Below, in pieces: positions 22,637 through 34,790 of a stretch of 64,000 nucleotides of DNA. This DNA comes from Melastoma dodecandrum (taxonomy: Eukaryota > Streptophyta > Magnoliopsida > Myrtales > Melastomataceae). Position numbers and translations under genes: made by a program. The stretch spans positions 6,138,001-6,202,000 of the forward strand of contig JARUPY010000387.1 in NCBI GenBank assembly GCA_029817715.1. The letters run 5' to 3'. Positions within the stretch are counted from its first letter, which is position 1. Each line of letters opens with the position of its first letter. Under the pieces are notes generated by a model. That model was not told the origin of the DNA, ran no database searches, and saw only the letters and a list, made by a program, of their open reading frames with translations.

Positions 22637-23319
22637 TCAAAAATTCCAAAGGGACAACGAAAAGCTGTTTTATGAACATCAATCTCGGCGATGAAGGTCT
22701 GGTTATATCCAGAATAACCATCCATAAAAGACATAATTTTATGTCCAAATGTCTTATCGATGAGTTCATCCGCTAGTGGCATCGGATATTCGTCCTTTGG
22801 AGTTCCTTTGTTAAGATCTCTAAAATCGATGCAAACTCGAATTTTTCCATTCTTCTTTTTTACAGGGACAATGGAGGAAATCCATTCTGTGTATCGAGAT
22901 GTCCTTATATACCAAGTGTCGAACAATTTCTTTACTTCATCGAAGACTTGTTGTCTATGCTCTTTTGCCAATCGACGTGGAGCTTGTTTTATAGGTTTGA
23001 AGTCTGGCTTAGTCGGTAAAGTATGTTTGACTAACTGTCAATCCAAACCAGGCATTTCAGTATAATCCCATGCAAAACAATCTCTAAACTCCTTTAGAAG
23101 GGTCAGGATCGATTGGAAAAGATATTTGTCAATCAAACCACTCATAAATGTAGGCCGCCGGATTTCATCGTCACTCAAATTCACAGTTACGAGAGGACCT
23201 CGAGGCATCATTAAAGTGCATCGATCTTCAGGAGATTCAGCTATGGATTTATCACAAAACATTGTTTTATTCATAATAGCATGACGTACAACATCAGTCG
23301 AATCTGCACACACTTTCAA
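22390..23319 (-). pseudogene. Reverse transcriptase palm/fingers, Retand-like element
   Basis: 22971-22390 encodes YTEWISSIVPVKKKNGKIRV, CIDFRDLNKGTPKDEYPMP, SFMDGYSGYNQ (first catalytic Asp region) and VYIDDFVVKS, the YxDD box with both Asp present. 23319-23038 is an upstream segment (PRGPLVTVNLSDDE, LTLLKEFRDCFAWDYTEMPG), the conserved lead-in to RT in Tat elements, ending at a stop. Function: copies element RNA into DNA in cytoplasmic particles. Frameshifts on both sides. Confidence 0.9.
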
Positions 23320-23906
23320 GCCAAGATTCGACCCATCCTCTTCAGCTCGCTAGTTGGGACTATCTACGTCCAGCGAACTGGTTTCTAGACACTTTTCTAG
23401 ACTAACTACAGATCTAATTAATCTATACACTTGTAGTCGCTCTAAGACATCAGCGACTACGTCTTCCTACTCATTTTCAAGCATCTTCCTTCTCCCGGAG
23501 GATTCTCTCGGGCTCCAAATCCGGGTTACGATCGGGGTCCTCCTTTCCATGTTCAATCTGTGGACTCACTTCTCCATCGACAGGTTCAACATTGTCCTCT
23601 TTAGCAATAGTGGGCAACCCAGCAGCTTCCTTAATGGAGCAAAGGATTGCAGCAAGCTCTGCCTCCTTCTTTGCCCGAGCTTCAGCTTCGACGGGTGGAG
23701 CTACTTCATCAGAGTCCCAACCAGATGGAGCATCGACTCAGGGTGCGGAGGACCTCCATATTTGGCCAGATACTCGAAGTTTCCTATCGATTCTCCCAAG
23801 GGTCCGACATTTGGGTCTCCAAGAGAATACCTCTTCTTCAAACTCATGTCATCGACAGCACCAATAACATTTCATGTACAAATTTCGATATGGGTAAGAC
23901 AAGTAT

Positions 23907-24251
23907 TCATGGACAGCCAGCTTTAACAACATCAACTTCAGAATCTAGCCAAAACATAAGTTCTCGATGAAGAGTTGAAGGGATCACTGCCGCCTTATGC
24001 AGCCAATCTCGACCCAGAAGAGCAGTAAAAGTAGTATCGACATCTACTATAAAGAAAGCAGTATTGATCGTGGATCTTCCAACTTTTAGTTTGAGTGGGA
24101 ATATTCCCACAGACTTTGAAATAAGGCCATTGAAACCCGTTATGCCAATATCAGTGTTGGTAACATCAGCCTTGTCATACCCTAAGTATTTGAGAATACG
24201 CAAAAGCATTACGTTGACCATTGCGCCATTATCGACCAAAACTTTCTTCAT
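23907..24251 (-). pseudogene. Aspartic protease, Retand-like element
   Basis: MKKVLVDNGAMVNVMLL is the Tat-type active site, with DNGA in place of the retroviral DTGA; FTALLGRDWLHKAAVIPSTL is the second conserved block (LLGRxWL...IPSTLH). The upstream gag-protease linker is 24275-25201. The domain cuts the polyprotein. Confidence 0.85.
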
Positions 24252-24274
24252 AACAATGCCATTAAATTATGCCT

Positions 24275-25201
24275 CTATGTATAAAGAATGCATCTGAGAC
24301 TGCATCGAAGGAGTAGGCTTATAAACCAATTTACTGGAAAGCATATAGGACAACAAACGACCTGAAGAGTCGAAGTATTAAGAATACCTGGAATAGGTTT
24401 ATTGATTGTAGGTCCCACAAACTCTGTGGGTGACATGATGACGTTACACTCCACAGGGTTATCAGGAGAATCGAACCTGACCGGATTGTAATCCGAGTCG
24501 TCGAAGGTATCTTCAACATCATCGTCCTCAGCAGCTTTTTCTTTTCCCGAAGAAGAATCATCATTGGGAACATAATCATAAATCATGAAAATATCATCAC
24601 GATCGATTTTCTCCCCTTCGACCATTGCAGGGTCAACAAATTTTTGTTGTTTCTCCTCTGTTCTCCTTCGACGTCTTTCCATCCTTTTCCTACTGCTCTT
24701 AGATGGAAGGGGAGACTGTTTGTTAACCTGTCTCCACTCATCATCATTAAAGCGGGAAAAGTCAAGCCGACGTCGACATGACCGATAGTATTCAGGGTAT
24801 ACCTGAACGAATTGTCCATTCTGGTGATTGTACCCTTGGACTTGTCCTACATCCTCTTTATGAATGAAAACATGCATACAATATAATGGATTTGTTTCAA
24901 TCATACCTTGGACTGGATTGTCAACTAAGACGATGTCAAACTTATTCGCTGAGGACATGACGATCAGCTTATGTAGATAATTGTACGAGCAAAGGTGACA
25001 CAGCTGAGAGTTCAATATCTTGTTCCTCATAATAGGACTGCATCGTCGACAAGTTTCAGCTTTCTCGAGAAACTGTGCGATAGGAGGTCCATCCTTGATG
25101 GGTTGTTCATCGAGGCGGGGGGAAGGTCGAAGTCGGTCCTTAACATTGCCTCTCTTAAAAGTCTCCTTGGACAGATCACTTGACTTAGCAGAGGAGTCCA
25201 C
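24275..25201 (-). pseudogene. Gag-protease linker ORF, Retand-like element
   Basis: A 308-codon minus-strand frame between gag and protease. Its N-terminal half has paired cysteines (CRRCSPIMRN, CHLC), its middle is very basic (SSRKRMERRRRRTEEKQQ), then strongly acidic (AAEDDDVEDTFDDSDYN). Conserved Tat-element text is seen around FVQVYPEYYRSCRRRLDF. The last 30 codons after GILNTSTL look out of frame. Nucleic-acid binding is inferred from the basic and Cys-rich segments. Confidence 0.65.
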
Positions 25202-25394
25202 ATCGCTGTTGACAGTCAGCGGAGTCGGCTATGCTTCAGGACAGTGAGATGCTGCCTTTGCTTTCTGGACAACATACCCCTTATCAGGAAAGACCTTGTG
25301 AGCATCTAGTGCAGATCCTCTTCCCCTAGGATTCGATTGAACGCCTTAGAAGGTTCTTTGCGAGAAATTCCAATTGCAGCTCTCTCGAATGTTG

Positions 25395-27440
25395 TCAGAT
25401 CAAACCAGTCCTCCGTCTGGTGTAAATGGAGAAACTTCTTGAAATGAAGCACTTGTCAGTAGTATGAGTCTCATCCATATGCCACCAGCAAACTTCATTC
25501 TTCAACTTCGAAGAAGCTACAGGGCAAGAGACGACACCTTTGTCGAGAAGCTTCTTGAACAGCTTGTTGACCACAGAGGTCTCTCTAGAAACATTGGATT
25601 CCTGAAAACCACGTTGAACAACATCAACCATGTTAATGTCAAATGTCTTCAGAATCAGTAAAAGGTTTTTGGTCGACAGAAGACAACTCTTCTGATTCTT
25701 TGAAACAGAGAATCTTTGATTCAATAAGATCCTGAATTAGATTCCTAAAGGTAAGACAGTCGCGAGTAGAGTGGGTAAAAGACCCATGCCATTTACAATA
25801 GCTGTTTTTTTTCTCCATGTCAGTCTGTGGCAGTCGACGAACGGGTTTCAGCTTGATTCGATCTCACTTATGGAGCCAGTCGAAGATTTCATCAGCTTTC
25901 TCAATATCGAAAGAGTACTTTCGCTATTCATTCGATTTCTGAGATGCCTTGGCTTTTAAGTTTTTCTTCGACAATGGATTGCAAACAGTAGTCTCACCTT
26001 TGACAAACTCAGCCATATCGACCTCGACAAGTGTGGTTTCGAGCTGATATGCTATGCGTTCCCTTGACCCTTCTCTAAGTAAATTTTCGCACTTGGTAGA
26101 CAACAAAGAGAGTTCATAGAGATCTCTGAACTTTTTTCCTTGAATTTTCTTTCGAATGCGGATATCAAGAGCATCCTGAGCTATGTTGCCACCTCATCTT
26201 CCCTGACTGACGTCTTGCATCTGAGTCAAGCCTTTCGGAATCGCTGCAGGAAGGTTGCTGCAAGTTCTCCAGGCTGCTCTCGCATCTTAGTCAGCTCGAC
26301 CAATGAAATAGTTGAATCAAGAAGAAGGAAGGCCTGCATGAAGTGCGTCTGCATATCCTGCCAATTCTGTACTGAATTGGGTGGAAGATAAATGTACCAG
26401 GTAAATGCTGGTTCATTAAGCGAATTAGGGAAGAGTCGAAGCTTCCAATGGTCATTGTTCAATGCCTCACCCGTTTGGTGAGTAGATAGAGCTATGTGCT
26501 CCATCGGTGTCATCCCATCCTCGCCAGAGAAATGAGTGAAGTCAAGGATCTTATAGCCCCTAGGATAAGGATAATCCCGATCGATGAACTTGGGGTAAGG
26601 TGTCCTGTAGAAGCTAACCTCTTCCCTGCACACAGCACCTCGGACCATCTGTTCGACTATTCGAGCAACCATGTCCCTATAACCAGCGGAATCGACGGGT
26701 ATTGGAAGGACTCTAGGGACTTCCCTTTTCAAGGGATTCCTATCAGTTTCTCTGTCGAAGTTAGGCACGTCCCTATGAACATCACCAAAAAGGTTCCTCT
26801 TAAGGAGATGACCTTCCATCAGTGGTTTACGGACAGGATTATCGACAGTAGATCGCGTATAGCGGCTCTCCCGTCGACGATGAGGAGGTGCATATGCCTG
26901 CGGTCGGTAAGGATCCTGCACATCATCATCGAGGTCGACAAAATCATTATAACGATTCAACTGATTAGGCGTAATGAAGTCACCTCGATCATCAGGGACA
27001 AAACGAGGCTTACTGGACTCAGCATGTCAATAGTCCTGAGTCGAATGGATAGGATCTTGATTTGCCTCATGATCGAAGCTTACCATGCGCTTCCCATCAC
27101 GAACAGCAGCCCTCCTTGCTACTGTTTCGAGGGAATAGTCAGCATCGATTCTGGCGATTAATCCCTGAAGTTGCTTCTGTAACTCCAAGAAACTCTCCTA
27201 ATCTTTTGCCTGAGTTTGCATAAACATGTCTAAAGTGACTGTCTTTGGCGCATTTGGCAGGACGTTCGACACAGGCAAAGTCCCTCGCCCCAGCGTGTGG
27301 ACATTTTGTTATCCAACATCCTGAGCATTTTGTTGCCCCGTATTCTGGGCATTTTGTTGCCGGTTCCGACGGCCCTGGCCATTGTTGGCCGCTTGATCCT
27401 GCCCAGAATTGGTCTCCGAATCACCATGAGTATTAGTCAT
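25395..27440 (-). pseudogene. Gag, Retand-like element
   Basis: Starts at ATG 27440 (MTNTHGDSETNSGQDQ), a Gln/Asn-rich N-terminus, with in-frame stops near 27310, 27200 and 27030. The capsid-like domain (26960-26226) reads ILDFTHFSGEDGMTPMEHI, FPNSLNEPAFTWYIYLP and TFLQRFRKA, the core of the plant retrotransposon gag family. After a frameshift: DIRIRKKIQGKKFRDLYELS, EVDMAEFVKGETTVCNP, YSFDIEKADEIFDWLHK and the zinc-knuckle-like CKWHGSFTHSTRDC. Several further stops follow to about 25395. Forms the particle shell. Confidence 0.85.
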
Positions 27441-27501
27441 TCTGTTTGCCGCACTCCGGGTTATTGGCATCCTGTGTTATCACACAAAACTTCACCTCCG
27501 G

Positions 27502-27525
27502 CTCCCACTGTGGTCGCCGAAAACG
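27502..27525 (-). promoter_or_regulatory. Primer-binding site region, Retand-like element
   Basis: Directly after the 5' LTR end the minus strand reads CGTTTTCGGCGACCACAGTG, in the place and with the GGCGAC...GGGA style seen next to Tat LTRs. I do not assign the tRNA. Confidence 0.5.
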
Positions 27526-28100
27526 TGTTCGCGTGGGAAAACACGTCGTGATATTTCGGATACTCAAAGTGTTGAAAGAAAATGTGGTCGCCAATAAAAG
27601 TAAAAGAAGAACAAATTAAAATTCACTAAGTGAATTAGAAAAGACTTACAGCCATCGTACAACAACACTTGAAACGATTACGAACAGATAAGTTGACAAT
27701 CAGGCAGCCCTTCGGGGTCATAGAATGATTGTCGTGCTCTTACAATCGACTAGGGCTGATTTATTTATAGGCCACTAATTAATAACCGTCAACCGACGCA
27801 CATTTACCACGTGCTAAACATCCCAAAACTAACTGTTACTTATCCACTAAGACTATTCCATCGTCGATGCTTCGCGAGCCATGACTTCGGTTCTTCATAT
27901 CCAGCGTCGAAGGTGAAGTCATTCGATGAAGCTTTCACCTTCGATCATCCTTTTTATCGAACTGCCCTGCTCAAATAATTCTTAACTCGAGTATCCATCC
28001 TTGCCTTGACATGTCGATTAAAGATCTCGCAGAGGGCGTCGATCCTGGCATCCATCAAAGCCCGTCGCAGAAGCCCAAAATGTCGTTTTCCATGTAAACA
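27526..28100 (-). repeat. 5' LTR of the Retand-like element
   Basis: TGTTCGCGTGG...CATGTAAACA, 575 bp, followed by the target duplication ACAAC (28101-28105). A minus-strand TATA box CCTATAAATAAAT lies at about 27758-27771. Confidence 0.9.
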
Positions 28101-28105
28101 ACAAC

Positions 28106-29447
28106 CAACCGCTAAGCACGTCTCATCCTGTGCACACACGCGTGAAGAAAACATAAAACCTATAATTATTCTTGTGTACAACTTTTAAAAGAAAGTATTT
28201 TCCATGTGTTGGCTCCACAATCACAACCGAACACGTGTTATCGGATCATTCTCATTTGCCATCATACAACTACGACACCACTGGGAACAATTCATATGAC
28301 AACAACTACATGGTCGCACTAACACATACAAACGCTACCGCACGTACGCAAAAGTACAACAATCACATACACATATGCACATCCAACAAGCATCATACAA
28401 TTAAATGTAAACACACCGACTCCCTCGTACCCCTCATCTCACATCAACCCTTCTCTAGGTGTCAGGATCACGACAATGTATTCCCACCCACTCATCCGGG
28501 AGCGCCCGGAAACCGGAGCAAGTAACTACCGCGAGTGGCGTTACTTCCCCGCATTCCTCCAATCCTAATCCGGAATTCCATGTTCACAAGTCCGTAGTAA
28601 TTCAAATAATTGATTATATCAATTATTCCTAAAGAAAACATCCCCTCCCAAACAACAACTATCATTCCATTTCGAATTCAATATCAACGAAATGATATGC
28701 CTAAGGCAAATTTTACAAGTACTTCCACTTCATTACCAACGACAACCAGCACACGAAAGCCACTAGGAACAAGAACGGGTGACTATAGAATCATTTCCCA
28801 GTCAAATAAAAAGAACTGAGCTCCATCCCCATAACAACATGAGACAACGAACCCATAGTCAATACCGCAATCACAACAACTACAACAATGGGTTGTGGTT
28901 ACTTTTTCCCGTAACGCATCACAGAAAGGGAAGAAACATCAGGTTCTATCAGACCCACGAAACCACCACCGGAACTACCAATCTGGAACAAAGATCAACA
29001 AGTAAGTAGACAGCAAGGAAAAGAGGACATGGAAAGGGGAAACGAGACGTACTTAGTTATCAAGCCCTCGTAACTCGCCGTTTTCGAGATCCCCCATCGC
29101 TATCCCGTAACCAGTCTACTCCACGCTACTCATGTTCCTGACCTAATGTCAAGCCTCCTTCCACCCTCTCTCTCGCACTATGTGGCCGCCCCAAGGCTCT
29201 GCTTCTTCTTCGATTAAGTGGGAAATGGGGTGAGGGTTTGGGGAGACGCACCTTGTCATCCCCAAATAACATAAGGGAATGGTGGCGAACGATTCTGCCA
29301 CTGCCCCTTCTTCTACTTATTATATTATTATTTTATTTTATTTATTTTTCTCTTTTTTTTTATAGAAAATAACCTTATACTAGACCATTATGTCTCCACA
29401 TTTCCAGAAATGTTACAATTGGGTTCATTAACACTTAACTCTTTACA
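28106..29447 (-). repeat. 3' LTR of copy B, right part
   Basis: Resumes the LTR of copy B after the target duplication and matches 45690-47062 (shared CGCTAAG.ACGTCTC, GAAAGTATTTTCCATGTGTTG and GGGAATGGTGG). Ends ...CTTTACA at 29447, next to the polypurine tract. The two parts together give 1562 bp against 1595 bp for the 5' LTR. Confidence 0.85.
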
Positions 29448-30526
29448 ATCTTCCTCCTTAAGAAATTTCGTCATCGAAATTTCATTATTGACGTATACAT
29501 CATTATGTTACTCAAATAGGTAGGGGTATATTTCTTTCATTTGAGAATCTTCCCATGTCAACTCTTTTAACTATCCATGCCTCCAACGCACCCGCACCAG
29601 TGGAACTATCTTCTTACGAAGCTGTTTTTTCATTATGTCCACTATCTCGCCGGTTCCGTAACTGCTTGCAAATTTTTAGCCACATCCACTTGTTCATCGT
29701 AGGGAACATGTCATGGATCTGCCACATATTTCCTCATCATTGAGACGTAGAATACATTGTGAATTTCCGACAATCTGGGTGGCAAGGCAAACATGTATGT
29801 CACGGTCCCAATCCGTTTCAGAATCTCATAAGGTCTTAGATTTCCCTTCAACCTAAACCGTAGATTCAATTTCGTTGGGGGAACTCGAAGGAGTACAAAA
29901 TCTCCAGCCTCAAACTCAAGAGGTCACCGTCGTTTATCCTCATAAATTTTCTGCCTACTTTGGGTTGCACATAGAAATAAGCCTCATTAGTTCGGTGGTC
30001 TCTCGTACCATATTAGGGCCTAACTCTGCGTGTTCTCCACCCTCATCCCAACATTAGGATGTCTTGTAGGATCGACCGTATAATGCCTCGAATGGAGCAA
30101 TCTGAATGCTCTGTTGGTAACTGTTATTAAACAAGAATTCAATCAACAGTAGCTGTTAAACCATGAACCTTCCATTTCAAGTGCATATGCCCTTAACATG
30201 TCTTCTAATATCTGAATAGCCCTTTCTGTTTGCCTATCAGTTTGGGGATGAAAGGTCGTGCTCATCTTTAATCTGGTAACCATAGCCTGTTGTATAGTAC
30301 CCCAGAAACATGAAGTGAACCTCGCATCCTTGTCTAACACTATTACGCTTGGTACACCGTGAAGATGTATAATTTCTTTCAAATATAATCTAGCTAGCTT
30401 CTTTACTGAGTATGTCAAACTTATTGGTATGAAGTGCGCAAACTTTGTCAACTCATCTACTATTACCCAAACTGAATCAAATCCATGTGATCCCCTTGGT
30501 AAATTTGTCACGAAGTCCATTGCGAT
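29448..30526 (-). pseudogene. Integrase core and tail, copy B
   Basis: 30520-30143 encodes MDFVTNLPRGSHGFDSVWV, DELTKFAHFIPIS, VIVLDKDARFTSCFWG and QTDRQTERAIQILEDML; the catalytic-Glu helix reads TDRQTERA, as is usual in gypsy integrases. The tail to 29448 is present but broken. A near-identical equivalent is copy A at 9002-10042. The frame is cut at 30526 by the Ogre-like element (duplication GCGAT) and, 46 bases further into the gene, by the LTR-like insertion. Confidence 0.85.
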
Positions 30527-32755
30527 TGTAGATCCCCCAAATCATGTTAGAATCAGTCGTTGTTTAGTTCGGGCCTGTATGAAGCTTACCCCAAAATGTA
30601 AGGATTAATTCACAATTCATCCAAGTCGGACTAATTTTAAGAAATGTGATAAGTTTACACATTCAATCCATGATCTTACAAAAGTAAGATAAAAACAAAA
30701 ATAATAATGAAAGAGGAAAGACGTCTGAATTGCCCAAAGGTAGCAGAGACTCTGCAGCAGGCGAAGGGTAAAATCTGATGCAAGACAAGTCCGTGATGCA
30801 CGAAACAGCTTCACTTGGCGACGAATTGCCAGCCTGCTGCAGCACAAATAAGGAGACCCTGCAATCTAACTAAAAATGGGCAAAGCAACCATATACCCAC
30901 CGTACCTTAACGAGACGCCTCTGCCTTTCCCCTTTTTATTTTTCTCCTCCTCTGGACGGCGCCCCGGGAACTCTTCCTGACCACCAGTAAATAGCCGCAT
31001 TCTTCCCCCTTAAACCTGTAACAGTACAGGCAATGATGGTCTCACCTCTCCTGGGCACAAGTGCCGCGGTCGGTAAAGACAAGGGAGCCAAAAGAAAGAG
31101 GAGAAAGGGGGAAGCCATCTATAAAGGAAGCTCAAAAGGGATAAAGAAGGATATGCAACCTTCCTCCCTCTCCTGCATGAAGAGTTTTCAAGGAGGCTTA
31201 CCTCTTGTGCGCCAGCTCGGTCGTTCTCCCTCCTACCTTCAGCCGATTTCCGTTTAAGGTAAGCCAGGATCGTTGTCGAAGGAAACCCCCTTGGGCGATC
31301 AGCCCAGGAGAGATGACTGACGGCGAGCGAAGCAACGTGCCCTCGGCTGCAGCAGGCTTCAGCTACGTTTGGATACAACGATGACGACCCTCGACCGCAA
31401 CCGCCCTCCTCGCCCCCTTCTGGATCACCCAAAGAGTCCCTACTTCTCTGCCTATGGCAGAGATTCGTGTTTGAGCTCCTCGCGCGTTAGCGCCGCGAGG
31501 AGCTCTCGTTTTGTTTTGATCTGCTCCTTTTCGCGCGCAGGCATACACTGCGAAGATGGCGGCCTTCTATCCTCGCTGCAACCGCGAAGTACCAACCGCA
31601 GCCGTCAACGAACCCACCCGGCGACCAGACCCGCCGGAACCGCCCCACCAATCAGCTCAGGTGCAGGACGACCCTTTCCCCGATGTCACTTCCCTGCTGT
31701 CCTCGAATTCAGCCAACCCATGTAGTGGTGAAGAGGGCCTCTTGACCGCAGCCAGCGCTTGCCCATGTCCAGCTTGCGAACGGACGAAGCGCTCTCCTCC
31801 CCGGCTCCAAGCTCCAGCGTTTGCTCTTCCCCAAACCCAGATCTGTGACGCCGACCTTCCCCCTGACCGGATCTGGGACCACGGAGACCCCATGTGGCGC
31901 GGCTCCCCCCCCGCCCCCCCGCAAGCGACGGTGGCTCTTCCCTTCCATATGGCGGAGTCTCCCACCTCTTCACGCGCCTTCTCCCGCTTCCTCACCCGGC
32001 CTCGAGATTGATTCGCGAACCCCCAGCCGTTTAGGCGATGCCCCAGCTCCGGCCGCCTGGTGTCCGTCCCCCCCTCCGTCTAGTCGGAGGACACCTCCAC
32101 ATGGGTGCCCCATTTGAGGGCAGACGACTTTTCCCCACGAAAGGTAAGTCTTCTGCCAACCTTTTTCCATTTTTTATTATTTTAATAATAATAATAATAA
32201 ATAAATAAATAATAATAAATAATAAATAATAAGAAAAAATAAATATGGTTCCAAGGGAGCGAGACCATCGTGCGCTTATATTTTTGTATTTCCATTAAAG
32301 TTTTATTTCTCCTAAGTTACATCACTAATGCTTGTTTTCTTGTCTTTCATAAAAACACGGCGGAATTTTGGCGGATATTCTCGAGCATTCTCGAAGTCAA
32401 TATACAAGTGTATGATCTTTGGAGACCCACATCAACGGGCTACAAAAAACCCCAATCAATTCAACCACTTCAAATGGTAAGTCATATCTTACTTTTCAGC
32501 ACGATTAAATACATGTCGATTTAATCGTTACTCATTCAGGCTTTATATATCTCTTCTCCTTTGTTTTGCATGTTAAAATAACGAGGAAATATCATCTTTC
32601 AACATCGTGAAAGATCAACATCAACGGGCCACACAACGCCCGGTGAGTATCGTTATTACTCACCAGTTAATTCCGGATATTCAATATATTTTGGAATTTT
32701 CTGATATCGTCTTCCCTGTGGTGTTTTGATTTTGCATGAAAAATCAACCGGTGTT
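30527..32755 (+). repeat. 5' LTR of the Ogre-like element, 3' end missing
   Basis: Identity as an LTR comes from 32166-32755, which is nearly identical to 38301-38892 inside the 3' LTR. After AAATCAACCG (about 32755) the two diverge: here the sequence continues into the leader, while the 3' copy continues for 0.9 kb more to the LTR end. It contains a pyrimidine-rich stretch (about 31380-32110) whose ORFs I regard as shadows, and a TAA/TTA microsatellite (about 32170-32240). Confidence 0.7.
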
Positions 32756-33087
32756 TGGCTCGGTGCCCTTTGTCTGCGCTCATGTATGCGTTTGTCAGGC
32801 AAGTCTAGGTATGTCCCTACACCCGGGACTAGGATCTTAGGGATCGCCGTATGCCTCATGCGTTGTGGCTTGTTGCCATTTAATGTTATGAGGTGGGATC
32901 CACCTCCCTTTGTCCGAGGGAGGTTTAGAAGCCTTCATCCGAGAGTCTAGAAATCGCATGCTCACTACAGGTATCAGACGTCGCACGTGCATTTGTTTGT
33001 TGCTAAGTGTCTCCTACATGTGCAGGGACAGGTACGGGAACGTTTGTTTGCGATAAACTATGAAAACTAACCTTGCTGATTTTGCAG
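32144..33087 (+). other. Candidate leader intron of the Ogre-like element
   Basis: A strong donor, CGAAAG|GTAAGTC, lies at 32144, after the pyrimidine-rich LTR stretch. A good acceptor, GCTGATTTTGCAG, ends at 33087, about 200 bases before ORF1. The homologous leader at 55640-55820 keeps an acceptor (CGTTTTACAG) at the same place. Ogre elements are known to be spliced; use of these particular sites is inference. Confidence 0.35.
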
Positions 33088-33282
33088 CAAAATGGGTTGA
33101 TCCCAAGGGGGTTTCCGCAACACTTTTCCTTTTCGCTCCACTTTTATCGCATCGTCTGCACTCATTTGCATGAATATTCATGTTTGACAGTCTACGATAA
33201 TGCCATTCAACTTCGTTAATGCATGTGTGTGTCCGCATGCGGCTTCATACCATGTTAGGAGCGAAGATGGGATTGTCGTTAT

Positions 33283-34489
33283 ATGTGGATGACGTCTAAG
33301 TTTTCAGGTCGCCACATGGATCCTGTCTTCCTCTGCAAGGGCATCCCGGAGACGCAGCAGCTCAAGGATTGGCATAATGGCCTCGCACCATCCGAACGTG
33401 ACTTCGTCCGATCGAAGCATGGAGCGCTTGTAGACTTGATCGACGTCAAGCTGGACTGGGCTCTCCTCCAGAACCTGGTCGCCCGGTGGTCTCCCGAGAC
33501 CTATACGTTCCACTTCGAGGCATTGGAGCTCGCCCCGACTGTCGAGGAATACACGCACCTAGCGGAGCTCCCCCACCGTCCCGGCATCCTGCCTCTCCAG
33601 CACCACGACAACAACTTGAGGGGCATCGCACGTTTCTTAAGGACGACCCCTACGGCTGTCACCACGCTTATCACACCTCAGGGACACATCGACACTGAGG
33701 AATTACTCAACCAGCAGGCGTCTCCCTACCTTCCGCACTTCGGGGATGGGCAAGCGTCAGCCAGGGCTTTCATCCTCATGTTCACAGGCGTCGTCCTCTA
33801 CCCCTACACGGCCAGTTCCCTCCACAGGCGCGCCGTCAGGCTCACAGAGGCGGTCATTGCAGGAGAGCCTTTCATCCCGAACATGGTCGGGGAAACTAAC
33901 CACTGCCTCTCCTCCATTATCTTGAAGGCCAGAGAGGGGACCAGACATCACCGAGCCACTTTCAGCCTGACTCTCTTGCAAGCATGGTTCGTCACCCACC
34001 CTCGGGGTGATTGGATACTTTCTCCACCCGGAACATCACCCCGAACTTTCGAGTCGCATTGCGGAGCGCGGGTACCTAGCGACTCGCACCTTCGGAGGAA
34101 CCACCCGTTTCTTCCAGAGCATGACCCCGGAAGACTTCTACCCGAAGGCGCGCTGTTTCAATGGTGTCATGGCCATCGTCAACTCAAGGGAGGGATACCA
34201 CATCCCCATCATTGGGATCAACGGGACCTCCTACTACGTACCGATTCGCGTGCTCCACCAGTTCGGAGGTGTGTCGATGTTGCCGCCAACTTACCCACTC
34301 CTCGACCCAATCAGCCTAGACCGTCGATTATCTGCCTCACGGGTGACAAGACGGGTGCTTCAAGACATCGTCAGGACCTGGACCACCCTCATCAAGATGA
34401 ACATCGAGCCTACCCTGATGGATTGGAGCTTTGAGGATGCCCGCATCAGGCTTTTCCGTTTCGAGCGCAACCGCCATTGGGACGATTAG
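33283..34489 (+). pseudogene. Ogre ORF1 protein
   Basis: Frame 1 from ATG 33283 (or the later ATG of MDPVFLCKG, 33316) reads LKDWHNGLAPSERDFV, DWALLQNLVARWSPETYTFH, ELAPTVEEYTHLAELP and SLTLLQAWFVTHPRG. Near 34000 a one-base frameshift moves the continuation to frame 2 (VIGYFLHPEHHPELSSRI, TRFFQSMTPEDFYPKAR, VSMLPPTYPLLDPISLDRR) up to TAG 34487-34489, about 400 residues in all. This is the ORF1 family found upstream of gag in Ogre elements; its function is unknown. The W....T..F......L.PT.EEY..L signature resembles the plant mobile domain, so the two may share ancestry. Apart from the one frameshift it is well preserved. Confidence 0.8.
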
Positions 34490-34790
34490 GGGCCCGTCCC
34501 ACCTACCATTTATCTTAGGGCTTGCAAGCCCACTCCCGCACTGTTATCTTTTTATGTTTCATGTCATGTCTGACTAATTTATTTTAGTAATGATGTATTG
34601 CCTTGTTTCCTTTTTAGATCGGGTCTCGTTAGTCACAATCCCGTCTTCGCATTAGGTCCATTCACGCATCACTACATATCACACCCCAAAACATTCCATC
34701 ATCCGACACTAACCACGTTTTTTTTAATACCCAAGGTATTGAACGATTGCGCCCAACAAGCGTCCGAAATTTCGATCCATCAAGACAGTC

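Larger units (their letters stand above)
11293..28100 (-). mobile_element. Retand-like Tat-lineage element with an antisense PMD gene
   Basis: A 16,808-bp minus-strand element with TG...CA ends, 574/575-bp LTRs (11293-11866 and 27526-28100) and a perfect 5-bp target duplication ACAAC (11288-11292 and 28101-28105) inside the LTR of copy B. Internal order from the right: gag (27440 downwards), a gag-protease linker, protease, RT, RNase H, plant-type RNase H and integrase (to about 19985), then about 8 kb before the 3' LTR. That last region carries a PMD gene on the opposite strand and a nested solo LTR (14602-18257). Removing the solo LTR leaves about 13.2 kb, a usual size for Retand-type elements. 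The two LTRs differ at many positions and all genes are broken, so the insertion is not recent. Confidence 0.9.

Noticed and set aside
31370..32117. Long ORFs in the Ogre-like 5' LTR
   Set aside because: GC-rich sequence opens several frames on both strands at once; no domain or family resemblance.
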